Positions 1-7,742 of a DNA stretch of 64,000 nt are shown piece by piece. The number at the start of each line of letters is the position of its first letter. Position 1 is the first letter of the stretch. The notes below the pieces were generated by a model. That model searched no databases. It had not been told where the DNA came from and saw only the letters and a list, made by a program, of their open reading frames with translations. A program made the position numbers and the translations under genes. Source of the stretch: an uncultured Alphaproteobacteria bacterium (lineage in GTDB: Bacteria; Pseudomonadota; Alphaproteobacteria; Caulobacterales; Caulobacteraceae); the NCBI GenBank assembly GCA_903822175.1, contig CAIJOB010000015.1, positions 124,001 through 188,000 on the forward strand, read 5' to 3'.

Positions 1-218
1 TGGCTGGCCGACTGCAGGTACTGGTTGGTGACCCGCTGGACGCCGGCGACCTGGACGCCCATGCCCGCGCCGTTGACCACCAGCTGCTGCTGGATGACGG
101 TCTTGCGCGTGTAGCCGGGCGTGTTGACGTTGGCGATGTTGTCGGAGATCGCGTTCAGGGCCGCTTGTGCGGCGTTCAGCCCTGAGGTCGCGGTCTGCAG
201 GATGCCGTTGAGGGACAT
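1..218 (-). CDS. flgK: Flagellar hook-associated protein 1, N-terminal part
   Basis: The first 72 codons of a hook-filament junction protein run off the left edge of the window. The product begins MSLNGILQTATSGLNAAQ and carries the rod/hook-family N-terminal motif ISDNIANVNTPGYTR at about residues 24-38. The GYTR ending favours FlgK over FlgE or FlgG, which share the earlier part. The protein is exported by the flagellar type III apparatus and joins hook to filament. It is divergent from the fliK-flgD-flgE operon, the same head-to-head layout known for the Caulobacter hook region. The identity is inferred from the N-terminus only, because the distinguishing C-terminal domain lies outside the window. 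Confidence 0.85.
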   Translation of the reverse strand, partial: MSLNGILQTATSGLNAAQAALNAISDNIANVNTPGYTRKTVIQQQLVVNGAGMGVQVAGVQRVTNQYLQSAS

Positions 219-665
219 CGGGTTTAGGTCTCCGCCCGGCAAAGGCTGACGTGCCGCCCGGCCAATTCTGCCGAGGCTGCAACGAACGCCCACACGAGGC
301 GCCGGGAAATCTTATTTGTTTTCAACATGGTCCCTTCTGGGAGCCGGTGAGATCGTGTGGTTAACCGCAAGACCGGCGCCAGTTCGCGGATGGGGCGGCG
401 CCAGGTCTGGAGCTCGCCGGGTTTTGAGCGGGTCCGAGCCCAGATCCGAACTTGATCCGGCGGGCGGCAGGAAACGCCCCATGCGACGCCGAACGGCTCG
501 GCAATTTCCGCTCTCACCCCACCCCCGGCTCCAGGGGCTAAACGGTGATTAGACCTGCAAAAACAACAATCTGACGAGTTGGCGCAAAGGTTGCTCCAGC
601 TTGTCCGAATGTGCCCGGCGCAGCAGGCGTCTTGTCATCCTCCCATCCGAAAGCGTCTCCAGCGT
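219..665. other. Divergent flgK/fliK intergenic control region
   Basis: This stretch of about 450 bases lies between the divergent flgK and fliK starts and has no convincing gene; the short open frames crossing it lack ribosome sites and recognisable content. It holds the fliK sigma-54 promoter (listed separately) and two CGGCAA-containing stretches near 236-243 and 506-512. These faintly recall the ftr enhancer elements described for FlbD in Caulobacter, but I cannot confirm a match. A reverse-strand element near 278-292 could serve flgK, but its -24/-12 spacing is one base short. Confidence 0.5.
579..595 (+). promoter_or_regulatory. Sigma-54 (-24/-12) promoter of the hook operon
   Basis: The element TTGGCGCAAAGGTTGCT has GG at 581-582 and GC at 593-594 with exactly ten bases between them, and matches the TGGCACG-N4-TTGCW consensus closely. 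Transcription would start near 605. The longest open frame for fliK begins with a TTG inside the -24 element, so that start cannot be used by this transcript. Class III hook genes in Caulobacter are known to be sigma-54 dependent. Confidence 0.75.
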
Positions 666-2207
666 ATGTCCGCCGCCGCGATCAACACCGCCGCTACCCA
701 AGTCCCCGGCGCCACCGGCGCGGCGGGCTCACCTGCGGGTGTGGGCGCGGGTGCGGCGCACGGCGCTCAGGCGAGCGGCCTGCCCGCGATCTTTCAAGCC
801 ATGCTGGCCACCCTCGCCCAGGCCGAAGACGCCGCGACCGCCGGCGCCGCCTCCGCCCAGGCAACCGCCGGCGCCAAGCTGATCGCCACCGCCGGCGGCA
901 AGGCCGCGACGCCGGACGACGGCAAGACCAAGGACAAGACCGCCAACGCCACTGATGCCACCGACGGCCAGGCCGCCGGTGCGATAGCGACTGGCGCCAC
1001 GACCGCGCCCGACGCCACCGTCGCCCTGCTGGTGCCCGCCGTCGCTACGGCGCCCACGCAGGCGACGCCCGCAACCGCCAAGGACGGCGAAGACGCGGCC
1101 GGTCAGGTCGCGGGCCAAGCCGGTCCGACCACCGGCAAGGCGCCCGTCCCCACCGTTGCCACGCCGCCCATCCAGACCGCCGACGCCGGTGACGCCATCA
1201 AGGCCAAGGCGGCCACCGCCGCCCTGGCCGCCGACAGCGCCGCGGTGAACGCCAACGCCAACGTCAAGACCGACACCACGCAAGCCCAGGCACAAACCCA
1301 GGCGCCAACGCCGACCGCGCCGGCGATCCCGGCTCCGACCGACGCCTCTGCAGCCGATCCGACCGCAGCCAACGCCGCACTCGCCCCGGCGACCCTGGCG
1401 GCCAACGCCGCCGCGACCCTCGCGGCCAGCGCCAGCGCCACCGTCAAGCCGGCGGCCACCCCGACCCCCATCGACGGCAAGGCGGCCACCCCCAAGGTCG
1501 CCGGCGTCGAGGCGCCGAAGCCCGCCGCGGGTCCCGCCGACACCACCGCGCTCGCCGCCAATACCGCCGGCAAGAACGCTGACGCGCTCACCGCCATCGC
1601 GGGCGGCGCCGGCGGCAAGGCCGGCGCGGCGGACAAGGACGCCGAGGCCGCCCTCGACGCTGAAGGCTCCACCGATCAGCCGGGGACCACCCAGGCGCCG
1701 GGCGATCCGGCCACCGCCTCGACCACCACGCCCGCCACGCTCGCGGCCGCCGCAGCCGTCCCCGTGCGCGGCTCGCCGGAGACCGTGGCCAACCTCGCGG
1801 CCCAGATCGTCAAGAAGCTCGACGCGCGCTCGACCCAGTTCGACGTGCAGCTCGATCCCGCGGGCCTGGGCAAGGTCGATGTGCGCGTCGAGATCGGCGC
1901 CGACGGCAAGATGAGCGCGGCCATGTCCTTCGACACCCCGCAGGCCGCCGCCGAGCTGCGCTCACGCTCGGTCGAGCTGCAGCAGGCGCTCGCCCAGTCC
2001 GGCTTCGACGTCACCGGCGGCATGTCCTTCGACGTGTCCACCGACCGCGGCCAGAACGGTCAGGCCCAGAACCAGCAACAGGACTCCGGCGCGGCCTTCC
2101 GCGGCCGGGCCTTCCAGGCGGCGCTCGACACCACGGCCGACGCCCCGCCCGTCTCACAACTCTCGCTCAGGCGCACGTCTGCGTCGGGCGTCGATATCCG
2201 GATCTGA
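666..2207 (+). CDS. fliK: Flagellar hook-length control protein FliK
   Basis: FliK is the secreted molecular ruler that stops hook growth and switches export specificity. The product is 513 residues from the ATG at 666. I chose this start because the sigma-54 promoter at 579-595 lies inside the longer open frame and puts the transcript start near 605. Residues 1 to about 360 are a low-complexity Ala/Thr/Pro/Lys ruler region with essentially no fixed motifs. The C-terminal hook-length domain lies at about residues 375-480, including AAQIVKKLDARSTQFDVQLD and the LDPAGLGKVDVRVEI core typical of the family. The gene is followed seven bases later by flgD and is clearly first in an operon with flgD and flgE. 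An ATG at 609 is also in frame but would leave almost no leader. Confidence 0.9.
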   Translation: MSAAAINTAATQVPGATGAAGSPAGVGAGAAHGAQASGLPAIFQAMLATLAQAEDAATAGAASAQATAGAKLIATAGGKAATPDDGKTKDKTANATDATDGQAAGAIATGATTAPDATVALLVPAVATAPTQATPATAKDGEDAAGQVAGQAGPTTGKAPVPTVATPPIQTADAGDAIKAKAATAALAADSAAVNANANVKTDTTQAQAQTQAPTPTAPAIPAPTDASAADPTAANAALAPATLAANAAATLAASASATVKPAATPTPIDGKAATPKVAGVEAPKPAAGPADTTALAANTAGKNADALTAIAGGAGGKAGAADKDAEAALDAEGSTDQPGTTQAPGDPATASTTTPATLAAAAAVPVRGSPETVANLAAQIVKKLDARSTQFDVQLDPAGLGKVDVRVEIGADGKMSAAMSFDTPQAAAELRSRSVELQQALAQSGFDVTGGMSFDVSTDRGQNGQAQNQQQDSGAAFRGRAFQAALDTTADAPPVSQLSLRRTSASGVDIRI

Positions 2208-2214
2208 GGACGAC

Positions 2215-2931
2215 ATGACCGTCACCGCTCCCACGACCACGCCGGCCACCACGCCAGCCGCCGCGACGCCCAACGCGACCCTGCAGGGCCTCGGCAGCCT
2301 GGCCGACAACTTCAACACCTTCCTGACGCTGCTCACCACGCAGCTGAAGAACCAGGATCCGACCGCGCCCCTGGATTCCAACCAGTTCACCCAGCAGCTG
2401 GTGCAGATGACCGGCGTCGAGCAGCAGCTCAACACCAACAGCCTGCTGCAGCAGGTGGTCTCCAACACCTCCGGCGGCGTCTCGGGCGCGGTGGCGATGA
2501 TCGGCACCAACGTCAAGGCGACCAGCACCACGGCCAATCTGACCAACGGCCAGGCTCAGTGGGTCTACACCCTGCCGGCCGGCGCCGCGGACCTGAAGGT
2601 CCAGGTGCTGGACAGCGCCGGGAACGTCGTCGCCGCCCAGGCGCCGACCGACATGAGCTCGGGCGATCACAGTTTCACCTGGAACGGCAAGAACCTGGCC
2701 GGTAGCCAGCTGGCCAACGGCGGGACCTACACCCTGCAGGTCACGGCCACCGACGGCAGCGGCACGACGCTCAACACCACGAGCTACGTCGAGGGCCTCG
2801 TCACCGGCGTCACCCAGAACAACGGCGCCGCCTCGATCATCGTCAACGGCTCCACGGTGCCGGTGTCGAGCGTCGTCAGCGTCAACAAGGCTACCGCAAC
2901 CACAACCACAGGCGCGACGACCGGCTCATGA
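2215..2931 (+). CDS. flgD: Flagellar hook assembly protein FlgD
   Basis: FlgD is the hook cap scaffold needed for polymerisation of FlgE and is lost from the finished hook. The protein is 238 residues, normal for the family. The conserved N-terminal segment NFNTFLTLLTTQLKNQDP, followed by the LDSNQFTQQLVQM stretch, is at about residues 32-65. It is followed by the FlgD Ig-like/tudor-like domain, with the typical FTWNGKNLAGSQLANG turn near residues 155-172. The start follows the fliK stop by seven bases and has the sequence TGAGGACG just upstream, which may serve as ribosome site. A hairpin lies in the gap before flgE. Confidence 0.93.
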   Translation: MTVTAPTTTPATTPAAATPNATLQGLGSLADNFNTFLTLLTTQLKNQDPTAPLDSNQFTQQLVQMTGVEQQLNTNSLLQQVVSNTSGGVSGAVAMIGTNVKATSTTANLTNGQAQWVYTLPAGAADLKVQVLDSAGNVVAAQAPTDMSSGDHSFTWNGKNLAGSQLANGGTYTLQVTATDGSGTTLNTTSYVEGLVTGVTQNNGAASIIVNGSTVPVSSVVSVNKATATTTTGATTGS

Positions 2932-2957
2932 GCCGGTCGCGCCACCCCCATGAACCC

Positions 2958-2976
2958 GGACGGCAAAACGCCGTCT
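2958..2976 (+). other. Hairpin between flgD and flgE
   Basis: GACGGC at 2959-2964 and GCCGTC at 2970-2975 form a perfect 6-bp stem with an AAAAC loop, and no T-tract follows. It lies in the 118-base gap between flgD and flgE. It could be an mRNA stabiliser or a weak stop that adjusts hook protein output, but no function can be shown from the sequence. Confidence 0.35.
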
Positions 2977-3049
2977 CCCGCTCCGGCCTAGCAAACGCGC
3001 CGAACGACCCCGCAGCAGGCGGCAACCTAGGAAAGAACGGACAAAGACC

Positions 3050-4420
3050 ATGAGCATCAATTCCGCACTGCTGGCCGGGGTTTCGGGCCTGGTCGCCAAC
3101 TCCTCGGCGCTGGCGGCGATCTCCGACAACATCGCCAACGTCAACACCACCGCCTACAAACGCAACCAGGTGGACTTCTCCACCATGGTCACCTCGCAAG
3201 CCGTCAAGGGCGAGTATTCCGCCGGCGGCGTGCAGGGCAACAACCAGCAGTTCGTCAGCCAGCAGGGGCTGATCCAGAGCGCCTCGTCCTCAACGGACCT
3301 GGCGATCAGCGGCGACGGCTTCTTCGTGGTCGCCAGCTCGTCCACCGCGCCGGCGTCGGAGTTCACCCGCTCCGGCACCTTCCAGCCGGACGCCAACGGC
3401 TTCCTGGTCAATGACGCCGGCCTCTACCTGCAGGGCTGGCCGATGCAGGCCAACGGCACCTTCGACACCGACCCGTCGGACCTGTCGAAGATCGGCCCGA
3501 TCAACGTCAAAAACCTGGGCGCCGCGGTGCAACCGAGCAGCAAGCTCGGCATCAGCGCCAATCTCGACCAGACCACGGTGCTCAGCGCCGGGGCGGCCAC
3601 CTATAACAAGGCCACTAAGTCGATGGCGCTCTATGCCTCCAGCGCCGGCGCCTCAGGCACCGCGCCGGACGCCCCGCCGATCGAGATCAGCGTCGTGGAC
3701 TCGGTGGGTGGCACCCACAAATTCGCTCTGGCCTTCGAGAAGACCTCGACGCCCAACCAGTGGAACGCGGAAATCTACGCCGTGCCGGCCAGCGACGTGA
3801 ATACCGCCGGACCGAACGGCCAGATCGCCGCCGGCCTGGTGAATTTCAACACCGACGGCTCGATCAACCTGGCGACTTCGACGCTGTTCGGCGCCGCGGG
3901 CGCTGCGCCCACGCTCGCCCTGGCGGCCTCCGGCGGCGCACAGCCGGCCTGGGGGACAGCCCTCGGCATCGCCGGCCAGAGCCTGAGCGTCGATCTGACC
4001 CAGCTGACCCAGCTGGCCTCCGCCTCGACCGTCAATTCGGTGAGCTCGGACGGCGCCAGCGCCGGCAACATCGTCGGCGTCCAGGTGGACGGCAGCGGCG
4101 TCGTCTCGGCGCTCTTCGACAACAGCCAGGTCCGCAAGATCGCCCAGGTGGCGGTCGCCACCTTCCCGAACTCGGACGGCCTGCAGGCAATCAGCGGCAA
4201 CGCCTACGGCGGCACGCTGCAGGCCGGCACCATGACCCTGAAGGTCGCGGGCACCGGCGGCGCGGGCAAGATCGACCCCTCCAGCCTGGAAGCCTCGACC
4301 GTCGACCTTTCCTCGGAGTTCACCGGCCTGATCACCACCCAGAAGGCCTACTCCGCTTCGTCCAAGATCATCACGACGGCAGACACGATGCTCGACGAGC
4401 TGATCAACATCATCCGGTAA
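3050..4420 (+). CDS. flgE: Flagellar hook protein FlgE
   Basis: FlgE is the structural subunit of the flagellar hook and is exported without a cleaved signal. The product is 456 residues. The N-terminus carries the rod/hook signature ISDNIANVNTTAYKRNQVDF (about residues 24-43), the middle holds the variable D1/D2 hook domains, and the C-terminal helix has the partner motif ITTQKAYSASSKIITTADTM (about residues 425-444), which packs with the N-terminus in the assembled fibre. It is the third gene of the fliK operon, 118 bases after flgD. The start ATG is the first in the frame and is preceded by GGAAAG about 15 bases upstream. No disruption is visible. Confidence 0.95.
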   Translation: MSINSALLAGVSGLVANSSALAAISDNIANVNTTAYKRNQVDFSTMVTSQAVKGEYSAGGVQGNNQQFVSQQGLIQSASSSTDLAISGDGFFVVASSSTAPASEFTRSGTFQPDANGFLVNDAGLYLQGWPMQANGTFDTDPSDLSKIGPINVKNLGAAVQPSSKLGISANLDQTTVLSAGAATYNKATKSMALYASSAGASGTAPDAPPIEISVVDSVGGTHKFALAFEKTSTPNQWNAEIYAVPASDVNTAGPNGQIAAGLVNFNTDGSINLATSTLFGAAGAAPTLALAASGGAQPAWGTALGIAGQSLSVDLTQLTQLASASTVNSVSSDGASAGNIVGVQVDGSGVVSALFDNSQVRKIAQVAVATFPNSDGLQAISGNAYGGTLQAGTMTLKVAGTGGAGKIDPSSLEASTVDLSSEFTGLITTQKAYSASSKIITTADTMLDELINIIR

Positions 4421-4516
4421 CGGTAGTCTTAACTCATATTAACTGAGTGTAAAATCACACTGTGCCGAATTAATACACGGGGAAAGCAATGATTAGACGT
4501 TCATTCACTAATACGA

Positions 4517-4531
4517 TTAAGCCGCTGTTAG
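4517..4531 (+). promoter_or_regulatory. CtrA-like box upstream of sciP
   Basis: The bases read TTAA-GCCGCTG-TTAG, a TTAA-N7-TTAA-type CtrA box with one mismatch in the second half, 54 bases before the sciP ATG. A second AT-rich element at 4429-4443 reads TTAA-N6-TTAAC, one base short of the canonical spacing. CtrA activation of sciP is established in Caulobacter crescentus. Assignment of these exact bases is inference. Confidence 0.55.
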
Positions 4532-4584
4532 GGGCCGTGCCGTATTGTTCTCATCAACAGTGATGGTGGGAAAGGCGTAAAGCC

Positions 4585-4872
4585 ATGTTGCAGCAACAGC
4601 AGACGCGCACGAATAGCCGCGGGGAGTCGTATGTTATCGGCCCCACGGGCGCGCCGTTGACGCTGAGGGACTTGCCGCCGGCCGATACCGGCCGGTGGGT
4701 GATCCGCCGCAAGGCCGAGGTTGTGGCCGCGGTGCGCGGGGGCTTGCTCTCGCTCGAGGATGCGCTGGAGCGTTACCGGCTGACCTCGGAAGAGTTCCTC
4801 GCGTGGCAACGGTCCATCGATCGCCACGGTCTCGCGGGTCTTCGGACAACGCGTATTCAGCAGTACCGCTGA
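4585..4872 (+). CDS. sciP: CtrA inhibitor SciP (DUF1153)
   Basis: SciP is a small DNA-binding protein that blocks CtrA-dependent transcription in swarmer and late predivisional cells, closing the CtrA-GcrA-DnaA cell-cycle loop. The 95-residue product has the DUF1153 layout. A GPTGAPLTLRDLPP segment is at about residues 19-32. The helix-turn-helix runs from about residue 39 to 80, including RWVIRRKAEVVAAVRGGLL and SLEDALERYRLTSEEFLAW. The length agrees with Caulobacter SciP. It lies directly after flgE, which as far as I recall is the Caulobacter crescentus order. A CtrA-like box is just upstream, consistent with CtrA driving its own antagonist. The ATG has GGGAAAGG about 11 bases upstream. 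Confidence 0.9.
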   Translation: MLQQQQTRTNSRGESYVIGPTGAPLTLRDLPPADTGRWVIRRKAEVVAAVRGGLLSLEDALERYRLTSEEFLAWQRSIDRHGLAGLRTTRIQQYR

Positions 4873-4953
4873 ACCCCGCAGCTTTCCCCCGTTGGGTTCA
4901 ACGACGACGCGGCCGCGCCCCCGCCACAGGAGCGCGGCCGTTGCCGTTTTGGC

Positions 4954-5157
4954 CTATCCCTCGCCGACAGCCTTCTCGGCCTCGTTGATGACGCGGCGCG
5001 CCATGACCTCCTCGTCGTCCGGCACCAGCAGACGGCTCGCCAGCACGCCCGGATAGGCGGACGCCTCCACCAGGAGCGGATGCAGGTCGGCTTCCTCCAG
5101 CATGGCCTTGAGGAAGTGTAGCCGCACAGGATTGGTGGTCTTCAGTATCTCGATCAT
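4954..5157 (-). CDS. DUF2007 small signal-transducing-type protein
   Basis: This is a 67-residue protein of the DUF2007 family (called putative signal transducing protein, function not settled). It begins MIEILKTTNPVRLHFLKAML and has the family pattern of an N-terminal beta strand, an amphipathic helix (residues 10-25) and a LLVPDDEEVMARRVI segment at residues 43-57. It starts on the base next to the stop of the RusA-like gene, so the two are probably co-transcribed. The product is cytoplasmic with no signal peptide. Confidence 0.75.
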   Translation of the reverse strand: MIEILKTTNPVRLHFLKAMLEEADLHPLLVEASAYPGVLASRLLVPDDEEVMARRVINEAEKAVGEG

Positions 5158-5559
5158 CTAGCGGACCTCTCCCGCCCGGCTAAGCGGCGCGCCCGTTTCA
5201 GCGCCCGACAGCTTGCGCACGGTCACCGCGACCCGTTCCCGCTCGCCGGGCGCCCGCTCGACCAGGAGGCGGGCCACCTGGGCGTCGTCGTGGAAGGCGT
5301 AGCCCTTGATGGCGTCGAGGATCGCCTTGGCCACATTGTCGAGGTCGAGCCAGGGAGGATCGCCGACGTATTCTAGCTGAATCTCGACGCTGAACTCGCC
5401 CCAGGCCGGCCTCGAACCGCGCCAGGCTTTGCGGAAGAACTCGTAGATCAGCGGCTTGTAGTATTTGGCCTGGCTGGTGAGCCCATCGACTACCAGCTCC
5501 ATGACGCCGTCCGCCTCGCGGACGCGGACCTTGCCGTGCTGGGTCCAGTCCGCGTTCAC
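5158..5559 (-). CDS. RusA-family endonuclease-like protein
   Basis: The 133-residue product resembles RusA-type Holliday junction resolvases, which cut four-way DNA junctions using clustered aspartates. The acidic signature is DPPWLDLDNVAKAILDAIKG at about residues 67-86, followed by FHDDAQVARL at about 89-98. These supply three conserved Asp positions (D72, D74 and D91/92). RusA genes are often phage-derived, but no other phage gene lies nearby and the base composition matches the neighbours. It is the upstream partner of the DUF2007 gene, with no gap. Activity is inferred from the motifs only. Confidence 0.75.
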   Translation of the reverse strand: MNADWTQHGKVRVREADGVMELVVDGLTSQAKYYKPLIYEFFRKAWRGSRPAWGEFSVEIQLEYVGDPPWLDLDNVAKAILDAIKGYAFHDDAQVARLLVERAPGERERVAVTVRKLSGAETGAPLSRAGEVR

Positions 5560-5581
5560 CTGAAGGCTTCCTTGGGGCAGC

Positions 5582-5902
5582 TCAGAGCCGCTCGACCTTC
5601 ACCGCCGTGCCATAGGCCAGCACCTCGGTGATGCCTTCCATGATCTCGTTGGCGTCGTAGCGCATGCCGATCACCGCGTCGGCCCCGGCGCGGCGCGCAT
5701 GGTCGACCATCAGGTCCAGCGCCTCCTGCCGGGCGTGCTCGGCCAGCTCGGTATAGATCGTCAGATTGCCGCCGAAGATCGACTGGATCCCGCCGGCGAA
5801 GTTACCCACGACGCTGCGCGAGCGGACGGTGACGCCCCGCACCAGGCCGATATGGCTGGTGGTCTTGTATCCCGGGATTTCATTGGTGGTGGCGACGAGC
5901 AT
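5582..5902 (-). CDS. YbjQ family (UPF0145) protein
   Basis: A 106-residue member of the YbjQ/UPF0145 family, often labelled heavy-metal-binding domain protein without firm function. I chose the ATG at 5902 because MLVATTNEIPGYKTTSHIGL is the standard family N-terminus; the open frame extends about 74 codons further upstream, but that part is arginine-rich out-of-frame sequence. Family landmarks are RGVTVRSRSVVGNF (about residues 20-33), GADAVIGMRYD (about 74-84) and the C-terminal AYGTAVKVERL. It ends 22 bases before the start of the RusA-like gene and is probably the first gene of that short minus-strand run. Confidence 0.85.
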   Translation of the reverse strand: MLVATTNEIPGYKTTSHIGLVRGVTVRSRSVVGNFAGGIQSIFGGNLTIYTELAEHARQEALDLMVDHARRAGADAVIGMRYDANEIMEGITEVLAYGTAVKVERL

Positions 5903-6051
5903 GGTCTTTCGCGGCTCCAGGCTGGACCTCAACCATATATAGGCGCGCCCGGGCGCACGCCACGGCCCGTTGCGAAGCTTACTTTGCGGAGCTAGACCCG
6001 CCGTAGCGGCGGGCCCGCCGCCGCAGCCAGCGCCCTTGGGGGGACCAAGCG

Positions 6052-7443
6052 ATGACCGCCACCCGCACCGAGACCGACACCTTCGGCCCCATCGAGGTCG
6101 CCGCCGACCGCTATTGGGGCGCACAGACGCAGCGGTCGCTGCAGAACTTCAAGATCGGCTGGGAAAAGCAGCCGATTCCGATGGTCCGCGCGCTGGGCGT
6201 CGTCAAACGCGCCGCCGCCGAGGCCAACCTAGCGCTGGGCAAGCTCGACCCGGAGATCGCCAAATATATCGTCGCCGCCGCCCAGGAGGTGATCGACGGC
6301 AAGCTCGACGACCATTTCCCGCTGGTGGTCTGGCAGACCGGGTCGGGCACCCAGTCGAACATGAACGCCAACGAGGTGATCTCGAACCGGGCCATCGAGA
6401 TGATGGGCGGCGAGATGGGCTCGAAGAAGCCCGTCCACCCCAACGACCACGTCAACATGAGCCAGTCGTCCAACGATACCTATCCGACGGCCATGCACAT
6501 CGCCTGCGCCGAGGAAGTGGCCCGCAGCGTGATGCCGGCGCTGGAGCACCTGCATTCCGCCCTGAAGGCCAAGAGCGAGCAGTTCGCCCACATCATCAAG
6601 ATCGGCCGCACCCATACCCAGGACGCCACGCCGCTGACGCTGGGCCAGGAGTTCGGGGGCTATTCCCACCAGATCGCCATGTCGGTGCGCCGCCTGAAGG
6701 AGACCCTCTACGGTCTCTATGAGCTGGCCCAAGGCGGCACGGCGGTCGGCACCGGCCTCACCGCGCCGATCGGGTTTGCGGAAAAGGTCGCCGAGCGGAT
6801 CGCGGCGATCACCCGCCTGCCCTTCGTCACCGCCCCCAACAAGTTCGAGGCGCTGGCCGCCCACGACGCCATGGTGTTCAGCCACGGGGCGCTGACCGCC
6901 GCGGCCGGCGCCCTGTTCAAGATCGCCAACGACCTGCGCTTCCTGGGTTCCGGACCCCGCGCAGGGCTCGGCGAACTGGCTTTGCCAGAGAACGAGCCCG
7001 GCTCCTCGATCATGCCCGGCAAGGTCAACCCGACCCAGGCCGAAGCCCTGACCATGGTCTGCGCCCACATCATGGGCAACCAGACCGCCATCGCCTTCGC
7101 CGGCAGCCAGGGTCACTTCGAGCTCAATGTGTTCAACCCGGTGATGGCCTACAATTTCCTGCAGTCCTGCCGCCTCATGGCCGACGCCTCGATCTCGTTC
7201 ACCGACAATATGGTGGTGGGAACGGAGGCGCGGGAGGACAACATCAAGCTCAACCTCGAACGCTCCCTGATGCTGGTGACCTCGCTCAAGGAGCACATCG
7301 GCTACGACAAGGCCGCCAAGATCGCCAAGACGGCGCATGCCAACGGCACCACCTTGCGCGAAGAGGCCGTCGGCGGCGGCTACGTCACCAATGAGGAATT
7401 CGACGCCTGGGTGCGGCCCGAGGACATGATCGGGCCGGGCTAG
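6052..7443 (+). CDS. fumC: Class II fumarate hydratase
   Basis: FumC converts fumarate to L-malate in the TCA cycle as an iron-independent homotetramer. The product is 463 residues, the expected size. The N-terminal substrate-binding element [14 protein letters not shown] is at about residues 99-112, the [19 protein letters not shown] region at about 133-151, the [13 protein letters not shown] stretch near 205, and the superfamily signature [15 protein letters not shown] with its catalytic Ser at about residues 317-331. GGGGG precedes the ATG by about seven bases. It stands alone on the plus strand between the YbjQ gene and a small hypothetical gene. Confidence 0.97.
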   Translation: MTATRTETDTFGPIEVAADRYWGAQTQRSLQNFKIGWEKQPIPMVRALGVVKRAAAEANLALGKLDPEIAKYIVAAAQEVIDGKLDDHFPLVVWQTGSGTQSNMNANEVISNRAIEMMGGEMGSKKPVHPNDHVNMSQSSNDTYPTAMHIACAEEVARSVMPALEHLHSALKAKSEQFAHIIKIGRTHTQDATPLTLGQEFGGYSHQIAMSVRRLKETLYGLYELAQGGTAVGTGLTAPIGFAEKVAERIAAITRLPFVTAPNKFEALAAHDAMVFSHGALTAAAGALFKIANDLRFLGSGPRAGLGELALPENEPGSSIMPGKVNPTQAEALTMVCAHIMGNQTAIAFAGSQGHFELNVFNPVMAYNFLQSCRLMADASISFTDNMVVGTEAREDNIKLNLERSLMLVTSLKEHIGYDKAAKIAKTAHANGTTLREEAVGGGYVTNEEFDAWVRPEDMIGPG

Positions 7444-7490
7444 CCGAACGGACCATTGACGGGACTCGCTGCGGCGCGCGTGGGTGCGCC

Positions 7491-7739
7491 ATGGCCAGTG
7501 AAACCGTCTACATCCTGCAGAGCTACGTCGCCGGGCGCGGCAAGTCGCTGAAACCCGAGCAGCAGGTCGGCTGCAAAAACGCCGAGGAGGCGCGGCGCAA
7601 GGCCGAGCGGCTCGCGCCTTTGCGTGAAGGCGTGGTGGCGTTCTCGGCCACCGCTGACACCGAACTCGGCGACTACGACGAGAACCCGGTGATCCTGTTC
7701 AAGTCCGGCCGCCTGCCGCACCCGTTTTCCGAGGCTTAA
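7491..7739 (+). CDS. Small conserved hypothetical protein
   Basis: An 82-residue cytoplasmic protein of unknown function. It has no signal peptide or membrane segment. It reads as a beta strand (VYILQSYVAG), a helix rich in Glu, Arg and Lys (NAEEARRKAERLAP, about residues 30-43), a strand (GVVAFSATAD) and a short acidic segment (ELGDYDENPVILF). That pattern fits a small alpha/beta fold. It follows fumC by 47 bases in the same direction and converges with the next gene, leaving three bases between stops. The gene call rests on codon use and position rather than family recognition. Confidence 0.65.
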   Translation: MASETVYILQSYVAGRGKSLKPEQQVGCKNAEEARRKAERLAPLREGVVAFSATADTELGDYDENPVILFKSGRLPHPFSEA

Positions 7740-7742
7740 GGG

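Noticed and set aside
666..1800. Repeat array in the Ala/Thr-rich part of fliK
   Set aside because: It is low-complexity coding sequence typical of FliK rulers without a fixed repeat unit.
5158..5559. Prophage remnant suggested by a RusA-like gene
   Set aside because: No integrase, capsid or other phage gene nearby, and composition equals that of the neighbours.
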